DNA of 47,618 nt from Muribaculaceae bacterium (GCA_022509065.1 JAFLTY010000017.1:1-47618); one strand, 5' to 3'; positions 17,279-27,158 are shown, counted from the first letter of the stretch. The notes: generated from the letters alone by a model not told the origin. Numbers and translations: made by a program.

Positions 17279-18202
17279 TTATTTTCGGACAGCTACCCGA
17301 AGTTTGGCTGAACGCGCTCGGGGATTGTTCTGCACTTCGTTATCGTCCGGTACAATCGGTTTGGAGGTAATGAGTTTAAAGGGAGAAGAAACATTGCCGA
17401 AAAAATCTTTTTCGACATCGCCTTCGAGGTTACCGGTACGGAAGAAGTTTTTCACCAGTCTGTCTTCAAGACTGTGATAAGTGATAACGGCAATACGCCC
17501 ACCGGGTTTTAGAACGCACGCAGCTGCGACGAGAAGTTTCTTTAGTGCGTCGAGTTCGTTATTTACAGCGATGCGTAAAGCCTGATAGACACAAGCAAGG
17601 TCTTTTTTTTCGCGAGCCGGGTTCAGTCTGTCGCCCACCACTTGCCGCAGTTGTGCCGCTGTCGTTATAGCCTGTCCCTTGTCACGCGCTTTGACGATAT
17701 CGACGGCTATTTGGCGACCGTTTTTCAGCTCGCCATAGTTACGGAAGATATCGGTGAGAGTATCCACATCGCTGTCAGCGATGAGCTGAGCGGCAGTCAC
17801 CTCCATAGAGGGGTTCATACGCATGTCCAATGGCGAGTCGTCCCATCTGAATGAGAAACCGCGTTCAGGCGTATCGAAATGGTGGAATGACACACCCAAG
17901 TCGGCCAATATGCCGTCTACTGCCTCGACATCGTAATAGGCCATGAAGTTGGTCAGATATTTGAAGTTGGCATGCACGATGGTGAATCGCGGGTCAGCAA
18001 AAGCATTAGCCACGGCTTCGGCGTCCTGGTCGAAGGAGTACAGGTGACCGGATGGAGAAAGACGTTCAAGGATGGCACGGCTATGACCTCCGCCACCGAA
18101 TGTGACATCGACATATATACCGTCGGGTTTTATGTCAAGTCCTTCGATAACCTGTGGCAAGAGAGCCGGTATGTGATAGGGCAACGGTGAGTTGTCGGTC
18201 AT
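17279..18202 (-). CDS. rsmH: 16S rRNA (cytosine-1402-N4) methyltransferase RsmH
   Basis: RsmH (MraW) uses S-adenosylmethionine to methylate N4 of C1402 in the ribosomal decoding centre. The 307-aa protein has the start HIPALLPQVIEGL, SAM motif I VDVTFGGGGHSRAIL, DLGVSFHHFDTPERGFSF and the C-terminal ITYHSLEDRLVKNFF, all diagnostic and complete. Start choice is supported by the 10-bp gap to the upstream phosphatase. In many bacteria this gene sits in the division and cell wall cluster next to ftsL; here it lies between a phosphatase and mutS. Confidence 0.96.
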   Translation of the reverse strand: MTDNSPLPYHIPALLPQVIEGLDIKPDGIYVDVTFGGGGHSRAILERLSPSGHLYSFDQDAEAVANAFADPRFTIVHANFKYLTNFMAYYDVEAVDGILADLGVSFHHFDTPERGFSFRWDDSPLDMRMNPSMEVTAAQLIADSDVDTLTDIFRNYGELKNGRQIAVDIVKARDKGQAITTAAQLRQVVGDRLNPAREKKDLACVYQALRIAVNNELDALKKLLVAAACVLKPGGRIAVITYHSLEDRLVKNFFRTGNLEGDVEKDFFGNVSSPFKLITSKPIVPDDNEVQNNPRARSAKLRVAVRK

Positions 18203-18212
18203 CGCGCTAAAA

Positions 18213-19616
18213 TCATTTTAACGTTTTCCCTGTAGCGAGTTTCAGTAGAACGCCGGGAATATCGACGTTGTTATTGAGTGAGCTGAAGTTTTCGGCGCCA
18301 TCGCCCACGGCAAATACCGGTACGGGATTTCCGGTATGGCTTGTTGTAGTGAAACCGTAACCGGCAGCGTCGTTAAACATCGAGAACACTGTGACGGCAA
18401 ACTGGTTGAAGCTGGCGTAAAGCGTTTTTTCGTCAGAGCCTATTTTGTTCACCATGTTGTCAAATTCGTCATGCAGCCGGGTAGTCTGACCGTCAGTAAG
18501 GGGCACAATGCGCCAGAAACCGAAGTTGTCGGAAAGATATTTTTCCATTTCGGGCCATGACGGAGCGGAGGTATTATCGTTAAGCAATGCTTTGCAATAA
18601 TCGCTGAACCGTTCCTTTGAAATTTTCTGATGGTCGATATAGTGTAAATTGGCGGCGTATTTCGTAGCGCCATTACCGACAGTGAGACCACCGGTATCAT
18701 GGTCGGCGGTTATCACGATAAGAGTTTCGTCGGGATGCTGAAGGTAGAAGTTATAAGCGACTGCAATAGCTTGGTCAAAGTTTAGGACTTCTTTGGTAGC
18801 TGCTCCGCCGTCATTGGCGTGTAGAGCATGGTCGATGTTACCGCCTTCGACCATCATGAAGAAACGGTCGGGACTTACACGCACAAGATGCTCGAGAGCG
18901 GCTTGTGTAAGGTCGGGAAGCGCAATAGCGCCCACGATAGAATCGATGGTGTACGACAGGTCGTTATTGTTGGCATTATACCGGGGGTCACCCAAAACGA
19001 CAACCTTGTCATAGCCGTTGATTGTCTTGAGACCATCGGTACCGTAAACCGTCTTATATCCGTTTGACTCGAACACTTCCATTACATCGGTAGGATTGCC
19101 TTGTTTGTCGGTAGTACCGCGCCATGCCGCTCCGGCGAGGAAATCGTAACCGCTATTGGCGGCCTGTATATCAATGTCATAAAACTGGCTACGCGCCGGG
19201 ACATGAGCGTAAAAAGCGCCGGGAGTAGCGTCGTCGGGAGCCACTGTTGTGAGAACACCGACACCCCACCCTTCGTCTTTAAGATAGCGGGCCACCGATG
19301 TCACCGATACAGTGTCGGCATCCATACCGAGCATGCCGTTTTTCGTCTTATGACCGGTTGACAAGGCCGTACCAGCGGCCGCCGAATCAGTGACGGGAGT
19401 CGATGCTGACCATGTCTGGCAGAAAGAAGCGACGGGAAACGAAGTCATCACCATGGGTTGTTGCTCGGGATGCACGAGGCGCTTGTAATTAAGAGCCGAC
19501 ATAACGGGACCCATACCCATGCCGTCACCAATGAAGTAGAATATATATTTTGGAGATGCAGCCGAGGCAGACAGCAAAGATATGGCGGCTAAGGCCGATA
19601 GAAAAAGACGTTTCAT
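18213..19616 (-). CDS. Secreted alkaline phosphatase
   Basis: This is a PhoA-superfamily enzyme that releases phosphate from monoesters outside the cytoplasm. The start at 19616 gives a clean signal peptide (MKRLFLSALAAISLLSASAA); an upstream in-frame ATG at 19658 overlaps the predicted promoter. The 467-aa mature-plus-leader form has the metal ligand D31 in FIGDGMGMG, the nucleophile S78 in PVTDSAAAGTA, and the zinc ligands in ITADHDTGGLTVG. It lacks the sorting tail seen in neighbouring exported proteins, so a periplasmic location is likely. It precedes rsmH by 10 bp, an unusual pairing that could link them in one transcript. Confidence 0.93.
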   Translation of the reverse strand: MKRLFLSALAAISLLSASAASPKYIFYFIGDGMGMGPVMSALNYKRLVHPEQQPMVMTSFPVASFCQTWSASTPVTDSAAAGTALSTGHKTKNGMLGMDADTVSVTSVARYLKDEGWGVGVLTTVAPDDATPGAFYAHVPARSQFYDIDIQAANSGYDFLAGAAWRGTTDKQGNPTDVMEVFESNGYKTVYGTDGLKTINGYDKVVVLGDPRYNANNNDLSYTIDSIVGAIALPDLTQAALEHLVRVSPDRFFMMVEGGNIDHALHANDGGAATKEVLNFDQAIAVAYNFYLQHPDETLIVITADHDTGGLTVGNGATKYAANLHYIDHQKISKERFSDYCKALLNDNTSAPSWPEMEKYLSDNFGFWRIVPLTDGQTTRLHDEFDNMVNKIGSDEKTLYASFNQFAVTVFSMFNDAAGYGFTTTSHTGNPVPVFAVGDGAENFSSLNNNVDIPGVLLKLATGKTLK

Positions 19617-19655
19617 AGTTTTTCGAAGGTTGTTGATAAAAAATATATTATGTGA

Positions 19656-19663
19656 CAAAGATA
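19656..19663 (-). promoter_or_regulatory. -7 element for the phosphatase
   Basis: On the minus strand TATCTTTG matches the -7 consensus, 40 bp upstream of the chosen start. No good -33 TTTG lies at the right distance, so it may be weak or activator-dependent. Confidence 0.45.
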
Positions 19664-19685
19664 CATAATTTTTCCGGTAATAAAA

Positions 19686-20744
19686 TCACACACGGTTGAG
19701 AGACGTAAAGAACGACCATACGGCGATAGCAGTAGAGACGGCCACGTTCAACGAGTGTTTGGTGCCGGCCTGGGGTATCTCGAGACAAATGTCCGCAGCG
19801 TCGACTACCCTCTGGTCGACCCCGTTGACCTCATTGCCCACGACAAGCGCGTAACGGGCACTCGCATCGGGATGGAAGTCATCGAGGCTTATCGAGTCGT
19901 GAACTTGTTCGAGACAGGTGATAATATATCCCCTTGCACGTAAATCGGCGATGGCCTCAAGGGTATTGTCATGGTGAGACCAATCAACGCTGTCTTCGGC
20001 GCCAAGCGCTGTTTTGTGGATTTCGGGAGCGGGAGGAGAGGCTGTAATGCCGCACAAGGCAATGTGTTCGACACAAAAAGCATCGGAGGTGCGGAATATT
20101 GAGCCGACGTTGTTAAGGGAGCGGATATTGTCGAGTATGACGGTGACGGGGAGTTTCTTTTTGGCTTTGAAAGAGTCCACCGTGTCGCGGTGCATGTCGA
20201 CAATAGACTTTTTTGGATGGGGACGCTCTGACACCATGCTGTCGGGGAACCACCCCGGAGCGAGGAAAGCCATTGGATGCATGACGAAATGTCTTGCAGC
20301 CGCCCGCGGATGTGGCAATGTCAGCGCTGACGTGTTCATTCGAACTCCATCAATAGCAATGATGTCGATATCGACGATGCGGTCGCAGTAAGTGCCATCG
20401 GGATTGCGGTGCGGGCTGTCAGGAGCGATATGCTTCTCTATATCCTGTGTGACGTTGAGGACGCGAAGTGCGAACTCCTCGTCCCACGCTTCTATCACAT
20501 TGTCGGAAGCAGTCTTCAGGTCTTTTTTCGCAGCGACGGGAATGACATCGAAGTCAATGGCCAAGCCGAGGTTGACAAACTCCGCGTCGGAGACATAGCC
20601 GACAGGCTGATTGTAGACCAAAGGAGCTCGCCTGATGAGTGTATCCGCAAACAAAGGGTGTTCGGCGAGCATACGGACGGCTTTTTCGATGTTGGCCGTC
20701 CTGTCGCCTTTGTTACTCCCTATGTTGAGATACACGCTCCTCAT
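19686..20744 (-). CDS. FolK-TrmH (SpoU) fusion protein
   Basis: Two enzymes lie in one reading frame of 352 aa. Residues 1-175 are a 6-hydroxymethyl-7,8-dihydropterin pyrophosphokinase (folate synthesis): SVYLNIGSNKGDR, YNQPVGY, the magnesium ligands D125 and D127 in RIVDIDII, and LPHPRAAARHFVMHP. Residues 200-352 are a SpoU/TrmH-type 2'-O-ribose RNA methyltransferase with its three knot motifs: NIRSLNNVGSIFRTSDAF, ALVVGNEVNGV and IPQAGTKHSLNVAVSTA. The two activities share no pathway. The start at 20744 fits the folK start; an in-frame ATG at 20768 is possible. It follows infB by 96 bp. It could be misread only if the sequence held a compensating error, since the frame is continuous. Confidence 0.93.
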   Translation of the reverse strand: MRSVYLNIGSNKGDRTANIEKAVRMLAEHPLFADTLIRRAPLVYNQPVGYVSDAEFVNLGLAIDFDVIPVAAKKDLKTASDNVIEAWDEEFALRVLNVTQDIEKHIAPDSPHRNPDGTYCDRIVDIDIIAIDGVRMNTSALTLPHPRAAARHFVMHPMAFLAPGWFPDSMVSERPHPKKSIVDMHRDTVDSFKAKKKLPVTVILDNIRSLNNVGSIFRTSDAFCVEHIALCGITASPPAPEIHKTALGAEDSVDWSHHDNTLEAIADLRARGYIITCLEQVHDSISLDDFHPDASARYALVVGNEVNGVDQRVVDAADICLEIPQAGTKHSLNVAVSTAIAVWSFFTSLNRV

Positions 20745-20840
20745 CAAGCAGCTTATGTCATACGACAAGTGTTGATATTCTATTCAACCGATACTCGAGT
20801 AGGGCAAAGTACGAGCCGTCGACCACAGTTGAATGTGATA

Positions 20841-23762
20841 TCAGAGAGTGCGTTCGACTTCCACTTCCTCGAAGCCTTCGATTATGTCGCCGACTTTGAG
20901 GTCGTTATAGTTCTGAATCGAAATACCGCAGTCGTAACCTGAAGTTACCTCCTTGACATCGTCCTTGAAGCGTTTCAGGCTGCCGAGTTCACCGGTGTAT
21001 CGTACGATACCGTCGCGGATTAGGCGCACTTTGCAGTTGCGTTTGATTTTGCCGTCACGCACCATACAGCCGGCGATTGTTCCGACTTTGGAAATATGGT
21101 ATGTTTCGAGCACTTCGGCCGTACCGATGATTTCCTCCTTGATTTCGGGAGCGAGCATACCTGCCATAGCGTCCTTGACCTCCTCGATAGCCTGATAGAT
21201 GACCGAGTAAAGGCGTATTTCGACACCTTCGCGTTCGGCCGCCTTGCGTGCAGCCAAACTTGGGCGTACCTGGAAGCCTATGATGACGGCATCGGAAGCA
21301 GCGGCAAGAGTGACGTCGCTTTCGCTGATTTCGCCGACTGCTTTATGGAGCACGTTGACCTGAATCTCCTCGGTGGACAGTTTGATGAGTGAGTCACTGA
21401 GAGCTTCGATTGAACCGTCCACGTCACCTTTAACGATGATGTTGAGTTCCTGGAAGTTGCCTATTGCTCGACGACGGGCGATATCGTCAAGGGTCAGAAT
21501 CTTGGTTGTTCGCAGGCCTTGTTCGCGTTGCAGCTGTTCGCGCTTGTTGGCAATTTCGCGCGCCTCCTGTTCAGTATCCATGACATTGAACGTGTCGCCG
21601 GCAGTGGGAGCGCCGTTAAGACCGAGTATAAGAGCGGGAGTGGCGGGACCGGCCTCTTTGATGCGCTGGTTACGCTCGTTGAACATGGCCTTGATTTTGC
21701 CGTAATGGTTACCGGCAAGTATTATATCGCCAACACGCAGCGTTCCGTTCTGGACGAGTACGGTAGCCACATATCCGCGGCCTTTGTCAAGTGACGATTC
21801 GATGATAGAACCGGTAGCGTTGCGGTTGGGGTTAGCTCGCAACTCGAGCATTTCTGCCTCGAGAAGGACTTTCTCCATGAGTTCTTCTACACCCATGCCT
21901 TTTTTTGCAGAGATATCCTGGCTTTGGAACTTACCGCCCCAGTCTTCGACGAGGTAGTTCATAGCGGCCAGTTCCTCCTTGATTTTTTCGGGATTGGCGT
22001 GGGGCTTGTCTATCTTATTGATTGCAAACACTATGGGTACACCGGCAGCAGCTGCGTGGTTTATCGCTTCAACAGTCTGCGGCATGACGCTGTCGTCGGC
22101 TGCAACAATGATGATACAGAGGTCGGTAACCTTGGCACCGCGGGCACGCATGGCAGTAAAGGCCTCGTGACCGGGGGTATCGAGGAAGGTTATGTGTCGG
22201 CCGTCGGGCATTTTCACGTTGTAGGCACCGATGTGCTGTGTAATACCGCCGGCCTCACCGGCTATAACGTTGGCATTGCGTATATAGTCGAGGAGCGAAG
22301 TCTTACCGTGGTCGACGTGACCCATCACAGTGACGATTGGCGGACGGCTGACCAAATCTTCCTCGCGGTCTTCCTCCTGCTGGATGGCTTCGGCCACTTC
22401 ACTGGACACGAACTGTGTCTTGTATCCGAATTCCTCGGCGACGATATTGATTGTTTCGGCATCGAGACGTTGGTTGATAGACACCATAACACCAATATTC
22501 ATACACGTTGCGATGACCTGAGTGATGGGTACATCCATCATCAAAGCCAGGTCGTTGGCGGTAACGAATTCGGTGAGCTTAAGAATCTTGCTTTCGGCGC
22601 GAGCCTCCATAGCGGCTTCGCGCGCCGCTTCGGCGTTAGCCTCGCGTTTTTCGCGACGCCATTTCGCACCTTTTTTGATGTTGCGATCCTTGGCAGTGAG
22701 ACGAGCCAAAGTCTCGCGCACCTGTTTCGAAACATCTTCGTCGCTGATTATCTGGACGGGAGTAGCCTCGTGTTTACCTCGTTTGTCGCCACGGCGTTTG
22801 TTTTCGTTGCGGCGCGAACCACCGGCGTCGGTCTGAGCCCCGGTTTTTTCGATATCAATTTTTTCCTTGCCACCGATGCGTTTGCGTTTTTTGCGGTCGC
22901 CGGCTGCGGGAGCGCCATCAGCGCCCTGACCACCACGTTCGCGGCGGCGTTCTTCCTTGGATTTCTTTTTGGGGCGCGTGGTCTGATTAATAGAGTTCAA
23001 ATCAATCTTACCCACGATGTTTAGTGTTGGACCCTGTGGTGTCTGTACGGCGATAAAATCCTCGTCCTCCTTGTCGTCGGCGACAACTTCGGATGGCTTG
23101 GGTTGCTCAGCGTGGACTTGGGGTTTTTCTTTCTTGTCGTCGGCGACAGGCTGTTTGGGTTCTTCGACTTTTGCGGGCTTCTCTTGCTGAGTTTTTTCCG
23201 CCTTAGGTTCTTCGACTTTAGGTTCTTTAGCCTTAGGCTCGGGTTGTGCCGGCTCGGCTTTCTCGACTTTTTTTACTTCTGTGGTTTTGTCCGCTTCTTT
23301 CTTCACGTCGAGAGAGGGCACGGGTTCGTCTTTTTTCTTTTCGGGAGCGGGACGATGTGCGGGAGCCTCGGCTTTTGGAGCCGCGGGCTTCGCCTCGGGT
23401 TGTGATTTGACGGGTATTCCGTTCTTGTCCAGCTCTACCTTTCCGACAATTTTAGGGGTAGGTCTCGGAGCCGCTGTCTCGACGGTTTCGACAGGCTGAG
23501 CGGTCGTGGGGGTAGTTTTCGTTTCGACGGGCTTTTCTTCAGCTTTGGAGGCTTCGCGCGCCTTGACGCGTTCGGCTTCCAACTTGCGGCGGAGACTGCC
23601 GTCTTTGTCAAACTCACCGTACACGATATCGACTATATCGTCTTCCACGCGGGTGTTCGGACTGGCTTCCACCGATATGTGCCTTTTGTCAAGGAATTCG
23701 ACCACTGTCGATACACTTATATTAAGGTCTTTGGCTAATTTGCTGATTTTGGTTTTTGCCAT
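20841..23762 (-). CDS. infB: Translation initiation factor IF-2
   Basis: IF-2 is the GTPase that brings initiator fMet-tRNA to the 30S subunit and promotes subunit joining. The 973-aa protein has the N-terminal IF2_N motif ([19 protein letters not shown]), a long low-complexity Lys/Glu/Pro/Ala region (about residues 60-340), and the G domain with [15 protein letters not shown] (near 480), [15 protein letters not shown] and NKIDK. Domains II to IV follow, ending with [11 protein letters not shown]. It is the third gene of rimP-nusA-infB. Confidence 0.98.
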   Translation of the reverse strand: MAKTKISKLAKDLNISVSTVVEFLDKRHISVEASPNTRVEDDIVDIVYGEFDKDGSLRRKLEAERVKAREASKAEEKPVETKTTPTTAQPVETVETAAPRPTPKIVGKVELDKNGIPVKSQPEAKPAAPKAEAPAHRPAPEKKKDEPVPSLDVKKEADKTTEVKKVEKAEPAQPEPKAKEPKVEEPKAEKTQQEKPAKVEEPKQPVADDKKEKPQVHAEQPKPSEVVADDKEDEDFIAVQTPQGPTLNIVGKIDLNSINQTTRPKKKSKEERRRERGGQGADGAPAAGDRKKRKRIGGKEKIDIEKTGAQTDAGGSRRNENKRRGDKRGKHEATPVQIISDEDVSKQVRETLARLTAKDRNIKKGAKWRREKREANAEAAREAAMEARAESKILKLTEFVTANDLALMMDVPITQVIATCMNIGVMVSINQRLDAETINIVAEEFGYKTQFVSSEVAEAIQQEEDREEDLVSRPPIVTVMGHVDHGKTSLLDYIRNANVIAGEAGGITQHIGAYNVKMPDGRHITFLDTPGHEAFTAMRARGAKVTDLCIIIVAADDSVMPQTVEAINHAAAAGVPIVFAINKIDKPHANPEKIKEELAAMNYLVEDWGGKFQSQDISAKKGMGVEELMEKVLLEAEMLELRANPNRNATGSIIESSLDKGRGYVATVLVQNGTLRVGDIILAGNHYGKIKAMFNERNQRIKEAGPATPALILGLNGAPTAGDTFNVMDTEQEAREIANKREQLQREQGLRTTKILTLDDIARRRAIGNFQELNIIVKGDVDGSIEALSDSLIKLSTEEIQVNVLHKAVGEISESDVTLAAASDAVIIGFQVRPSLAARKAAEREGVEIRLYSVIYQAIEEVKDAMAGMLAPEIKEEIIGTAEVLETYHISKVGTIAGCMVRDGKIKRNCKVRLIRDGIVRYTGELGSLKRFKDDVKEVTSGYDCGISIQNYNDLKVGDIIEGFEEVEVERTL

Positions 23763-23852
23763 GCTTTATTTCGTGCTATGATTTCGTTAGAATTAAAGGA
23801 GAAAGAGAAAAAGTAAGATGAAAGAGTATTAAATACCGTTGCGCGTTTATTC

Positions 23853-25115
23853 TCAGTCTTCAAATTCGGCGCGTAGTATTTCAAGCACGTTGTCGACAGT
23901 CTCTTCTTCGAGGTCGGCCTTTTCGATAAGCATTTCGCGGGGAGCGTTAAGAACGTTCTTAGCAGTCATCAGGCCGATATTTTTAAGCGACTCGATAATC
24001 CATTCTTCGATTTCGTCTTTGAATTCGTCCAGATAGATGTCTTCTTCAACGACATTGTCGTCTTCGGTGTCACGGTAAACATCAATAAGATAACCTGTGA
24101 GCAACGAGGCCAGTTTGATGTTTAGGCCGTTTTTACCTATGGCAAGAGACACTTCTTCGGGACGGAGGAACACCTCGGCCTTTTTCTCGTCTTCGTCCAG
24201 ACGAATGGAGGACACTTTGGCGGGGGAAAGAGCGCGTTGGATAAATAGCGAAGGATTGGTTGTGTAGTTAATGACGTCGATATTTTCGTTATGGAGTTCG
24301 CGAACGATGCCGCTTATACGGCTGCCACGTACGCCGACGCATGCCCCAACGGGGTCGATGCGTTCGTCATAGCTCTCGACGGCAATCTTAGCGCGTTCGC
24401 CGGGAATGCGGGCGACGGCGCGTATGCTTATCAGTCCATCCTGTATTTCGGGAACCTCGAGTTCGAAGAGACGGCGCAGGAAGTTGTCGCTGCGTCGCGA
24501 CACGGTGATTTTGGGGTTGTTGTTTTTGTTGTCGACAGTCTCGACAACGGCGCGCACTGTCTCGCCCTTGCGGAAAAAGTCACCGGGGATGGCTTCGGTC
24601 TTAGGCAGCAGCAACTCGTTTTTGTCATCGTCAAGAAGCAATGTCTCGCGTGTCCATGTCTGATAGACTTCGCCTGAGACAAGTTCTCCTTCGAGGTCTT
24701 TGAATTTGTTGTAGATGGCTTCTTTCTGAAGATCCAGAATTTTTGACTGGAGTGTCTGACGCAGGTTAAGGATGGCGCGTCGGCCAAATTTCTCGAAGAT
24801 GATTTCGCGAGTGTGATCCTCGCCAATCTCGGCCTCGGGGTCATTGTCAGCGCGAGCGTCGCTAAGCGAAATCTGCAGGTTTTCGTCTTCGACTTCACCG
24901 TCGGGAACTACCTCCAGGTTCTGGAATATCTGAACGTCGCCCTTGTCGGGGTTAAGGATGACGTCAATATTCTCGTCGGTTCCGAACATTTTTGCAAGCA
25001 CGTTGCGGAACGACTCTTCGATGACATTTATCATCGTTGTTTTATCGATGTTTTTCAGTTCTTTGAATTCGGCGAACTGCTCGACCATGTTGGGAGTTGC
25101 TTCTTTTTTTGCCAT
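23853..25115 (-). CDS. nusA: Transcription termination/antitermination factor NusA
   Basis: NusA binds RNA polymerase and modulates pausing, termination and antitermination. The 420-aa protein has the N-terminal RNAP-binding domain (MINVIEESFRNVLAKMFG), an S1 domain around 135-205, and two KH domains including DPVGACVGVRGSRISGI and VSLAIGKNGLNIKLA. It ends with an acidic stretch typical of Bacteroidota and lacks the C-terminal AR repeats of enterobacteria. It begins 23 bp after rimP. Confidence 0.97.
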   Translation of the reverse strand: MAKKEATPNMVEQFAEFKELKNIDKTTMINVIEESFRNVLAKMFGTDENIDVILNPDKGDVQIFQNLEVVPDGEVEDENLQISLSDARADNDPEAEIGEDHTREIIFEKFGRRAILNLRQTLQSKILDLQKEAIYNKFKDLEGELVSGEVYQTWTRETLLLDDDKNELLLPKTEAIPGDFFRKGETVRAVVETVDNKNNNPKITVSRRSDNFLRRLFELEVPEIQDGLISIRAVARIPGERAKIAVESYDERIDPVGACVGVRGSRISGIVRELHNENIDVINYTTNPSLFIQRALSPAKVSSIRLDEDEKKAEVFLRPEEVSLAIGKNGLNIKLASLLTGYLIDVYRDTEDDNVVEEDIYLDEFKDEIEEWIIESLKNIGLMTAKNVLNAPREMLIEKADLEEETVDNVLEILRAEFED

Positions 25116-25138
25116 GATGTATGATTTTTTTATATTTT

Positions 25139-25612
25139 TCAGAATTTAAGTTCGTATGCTATAGATTTGATATTGGCGATGGGGATAATCTCGGGGACAT
25201 CGACGTTTTTGGGTCGTTTCTGTCCTTCTTCTTTAATTTTCTTAGTGATTGACACCGTGCAATCGGAGAAGTCGTCGGCGACGGCAATAAGCGTGCCATG
25301 GAGTTTTTTTCCATCGCGGGTGACCACTTCAACAGGGTTGCCTATGTTTTTGTCATACTGAGCCTTAACCTTAAACGGCGCTGTGATGCCGGCAGATCCG
25401 ACTTCGAGTTCGTAATCCTCCACATCGCGGTCAAAGACTTCTTCGATGCGACGGGTAAGAGCCAGACAGCGGTCAATGTCCACTCCGGTACCTTTGGAGT
25501 CGACGGTGACGGTAATCTCGTTTGTGGGAGTAACTGTTATGTCGACCAAAAAAAGGTCGGTGCCTTTCAGCGCGTCAGTTACGGTGTCTGTAAGTAATTG
25601 CCTATCTATCAT
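25139..25612 (-). CDS. rimP: Ribosome maturation factor RimP
   Basis: RimP assists 30S subunit maturation. The 157-aa length is usual. Features are the N-terminal alpha/beta domain (LFLVDITVTPTNEITVTVDS), the VDIDRCLALTRRIEEVFDRDVEDYELEVGSAG core and the C-terminal SH3-like domain. It is the first gene of the rimP-nusA-infB operon, with a consensus promoter about 150 bp upstream. Confidence 0.95.
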   Translation of the reverse strand: MIDRQLLTDTVTDALKGTDLFLVDITVTPTNEITVTVDSKGTGVDIDRCLALTRRIEEVFDRDVEDYELEVGSAGITAPFKVKAQYDKNIGNPVEVVTRDGKKLHGTLIAVADDFSDCTVSITKKIKEEGQKRPKNVDVPEIIPIANIKSIAYELKF

Positions 25613-25718
25613 AGGATTGGTGTATGATTAGCGGTTGTACGTTGTTTGTTTCTCGGGCGGTGTAAAAAGGGAAAAGGTTAACATCGGTCTATACTCAATG
25701 AACCACCTTTATAAAACG

Positions 25719-25742
25719 GGAGGAAGCCGCTTGGCCTCCTCC
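25719..25742 (-). terminator. Hairpin terminator upstream of rimP
   Basis: Positions 25719-25728 pair with 25733-25742 around a 4-nt loop. The single imperfect pair is G-T on the minus strand and A-C on the plus strand, so the minus strand is functional. A CGTTTTAT run follows. It probably ended the transcript of the lost secreted gene whose tail lies at 25901; it also falls in the rimP leader, where it could attenuate. Confidence 0.55.
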
Positions 25743-25760
25743 GACGCTCGAAGTTCGTTG

Positions 25761-25791
25761 CAAAAATAATAATATTATCCTAACAAACAAA
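25761..25791 (-). promoter_or_regulatory. Promoter of the rimP-nusA-infB operon
   Basis: On the minus strand TTTG (25791-25788), a 19-bp spacer and TATTTTTG (25768-25761) fit the consensus. The inferred 5'UTR of about 140 nt contains the hairpin at 25719-25742, so read-through there would be needed for rimP expression. Confidence 0.6.
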
Positions 25792-25900
25792 AAGTTAAAG
25801 GGATAAATCGACAGGCCGTCCTGTTTTATAACATTTTTTCACATTTGACGCGACACAATAATTTTCCCTATGTGTCAGGAAGACATGTTTTCATTAGGGT

Positions 25901-26002
25901 TTATTTAACCACTTTCTTTATAAAATTGCCTTTGTGTTTAACGATAATAATATCACCGCTATTTGGATTCTTAACGGGTTGCCCTAAAAGATTATATATC
26001 GT
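25901..26002 (-). pseudogene. Orphan sorting-tail remnant of a lost secreted protein
   Basis: Reading the minus strand from about 26002 to the TAA at 25901-25903 gives IYNLLGQPVKNPNSGDIII followed by VKHKGNFIKKVVK. This is a complete C-terminal tail of the type carried by neighbouring secreted proteins, closest to the tail of the 447-aa protein at 187. It has no signal peptide, body or start of its own and overlaps the last codons of the DUF4143 ATPase in another frame. The rest of the gene was probably lost when the ATPase region was acquired or by a deletion. Confidence 0.75.
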
Positions 26003-27158
26003 TGTCTTTGCCGAAGACTTCCCATGGGACAACATTGCCGTTAGAAGTGGCATACCTGATTTTGCCGTTATAGACAACAGTGTTGTTCTCTATCGGATTA
26101 GCAGACAAAGCGTTCCATTTAACCAATCCCTTAAAGTAATCCTGCGAAAAGGTTTGCCCAGATTTAATCTCATAAGCTTTTCGTTGGCCGTCCTTATATT
26201 GAATCAAATCGACCTCATTGCCTGTCGAGTCTCTCCAAAACGTCAAGTCGGGTTGCCATGCTCTGTTATACGCTCTTTTTATCACCTCGTTTATTACAAG
26301 GTTCTCAAAAAGCCCCCCTTTGAGGAAATGTGACTCCAGTTGTTCGGCTGAGTGGATATTTAGGAGCGAGCAGGCCAAACCGGTGTCATAGAAATAGAGT
26401 TTCGGGGTTTTTACCAATCTTTTATTGAAATTATTATAATCGGGAGTCAACCGATAACAGATATAACTTGCCTCTAAAACAGACAACCACTCGGTTGCTG
26501 TAGAAACAGCTATCCCACATTCGTTGGCAAGCGAGGACAGATTGAGCAACTGGCCTATCCTGCCGGCACAAAGTTTGAGGAACTTAATAAAGTTGACCAG
26601 ACTGCCTATATTCTTTATCAATCGGACATCTCTTTCCAAATAAGTCTGAATATATGATTGATAATAGATTACTGGGTCAATATCTTTGTCATAGATTCTG
26701 GGATATCCACCGGTAAAAATCTCCTTTTCCACATCTTTCGGGAGGACATCGCCTTGAAACATTTCCTTATGCGAAAACGGCAGAAGCTTAAGTACCGCGG
26801 CTCTTCCGGCAAGAGACTGACTTACAGATTGCATTAACAAAAAATTATGCGACCCTGCCAGCATGTACATACCCTCTTTGTTTTGCGAGTCGACGTGCGT
26901 CTGAATATACGAAAAAAGTTCGGGGACTCTTTGCACTTCGTCTATAATGGTTCTATCAGGATATGTAGTCAGAAACCCCTTTGGGTCAGTCTGTGCGAAT
27001 AAACGCTCTTCGGGGTTTTCCAAAGATACATATTCGTAATCACGAAAAGTTTCTTTAAGCAACGTGGATTTCCCTGACTGCCTCGGGCCGGTGAGTGTTA
27101 TTACGGGAAATTTTGTCGCCAATTCGATTAACTTGGGTTGTAAATCTCTATGCAACAT
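25992..27158 (-). CDS. AAA ATPase with DUF4143 domain
   Basis: This 388-aa protein belongs to the common prokaryotic ATP-binding family with an AAA_14 domain and a C-terminal DUF4143 nuclease-like region. Walker A is LTGPRQSGKSTLL (residues 22-34), Walker B-like is RTIIDEVQRVP, and sensor I is MYMLAGSHNFLLM. The C-terminal half has LTFWRDSTGNEVDLI and KAYEIKSGQTF, resembling a PD-(D/E)xK nuclease core (D, E-x-K). Cellular function is not established; the family is spread by transfer and linked to defence or mobile elements. It is more AT-rich than the flanking core genes and stands alone. Its last residues (FGKDNDI) overlap the orphan tail at 25901, so its natural C-terminus may have been altered. 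Confidence 0.9.
   Translation of the reverse strand: MLHRDLQPKLIELATKFPVITLTGPRQSGKSTLLKETFRDYEYVSLENPEERLFAQTDPKGFLTTYPDRTIIDEVQRVPELFSYIQTHVDSQNKEGMYMLAGSHNFLLMQSVSQSLAGRAAVLKLLPFSHKEMFQGDVLPKDVEKEIFTGGYPRIYDKDIDPVIYYQSYIQTYLERDVRLIKNIGSLVNFIKFLKLCAGRIGQLLNLSSLANECGIAVSTATEWLSVLEASYICYRLTPDYNNFNKRLVKTPKLYFYDTGLACSLLNIHSAEQLESHFLKGGLFENLVINEVIKRAYNRAWQPDLTFWRDSTGNEVDLIQYKDGQRKAYEIKSGQTFSQDYFKGLVKWNALSANPIENNTVVYNGKIRYATSNGNVVPWEVFGKDNDI

Noticed and set aside
21924-23024. 366-aa plus-strand ORF inside infB
   Set aside because: It is antisense to the conserved G domain and low-complexity region of IF-2.
25845-26333. 162-aa plus-strand ORF across the ATPase 3' end
   Set aside because: It is antisense to both the ATPase and the orphan tail and has no domain or promoter.
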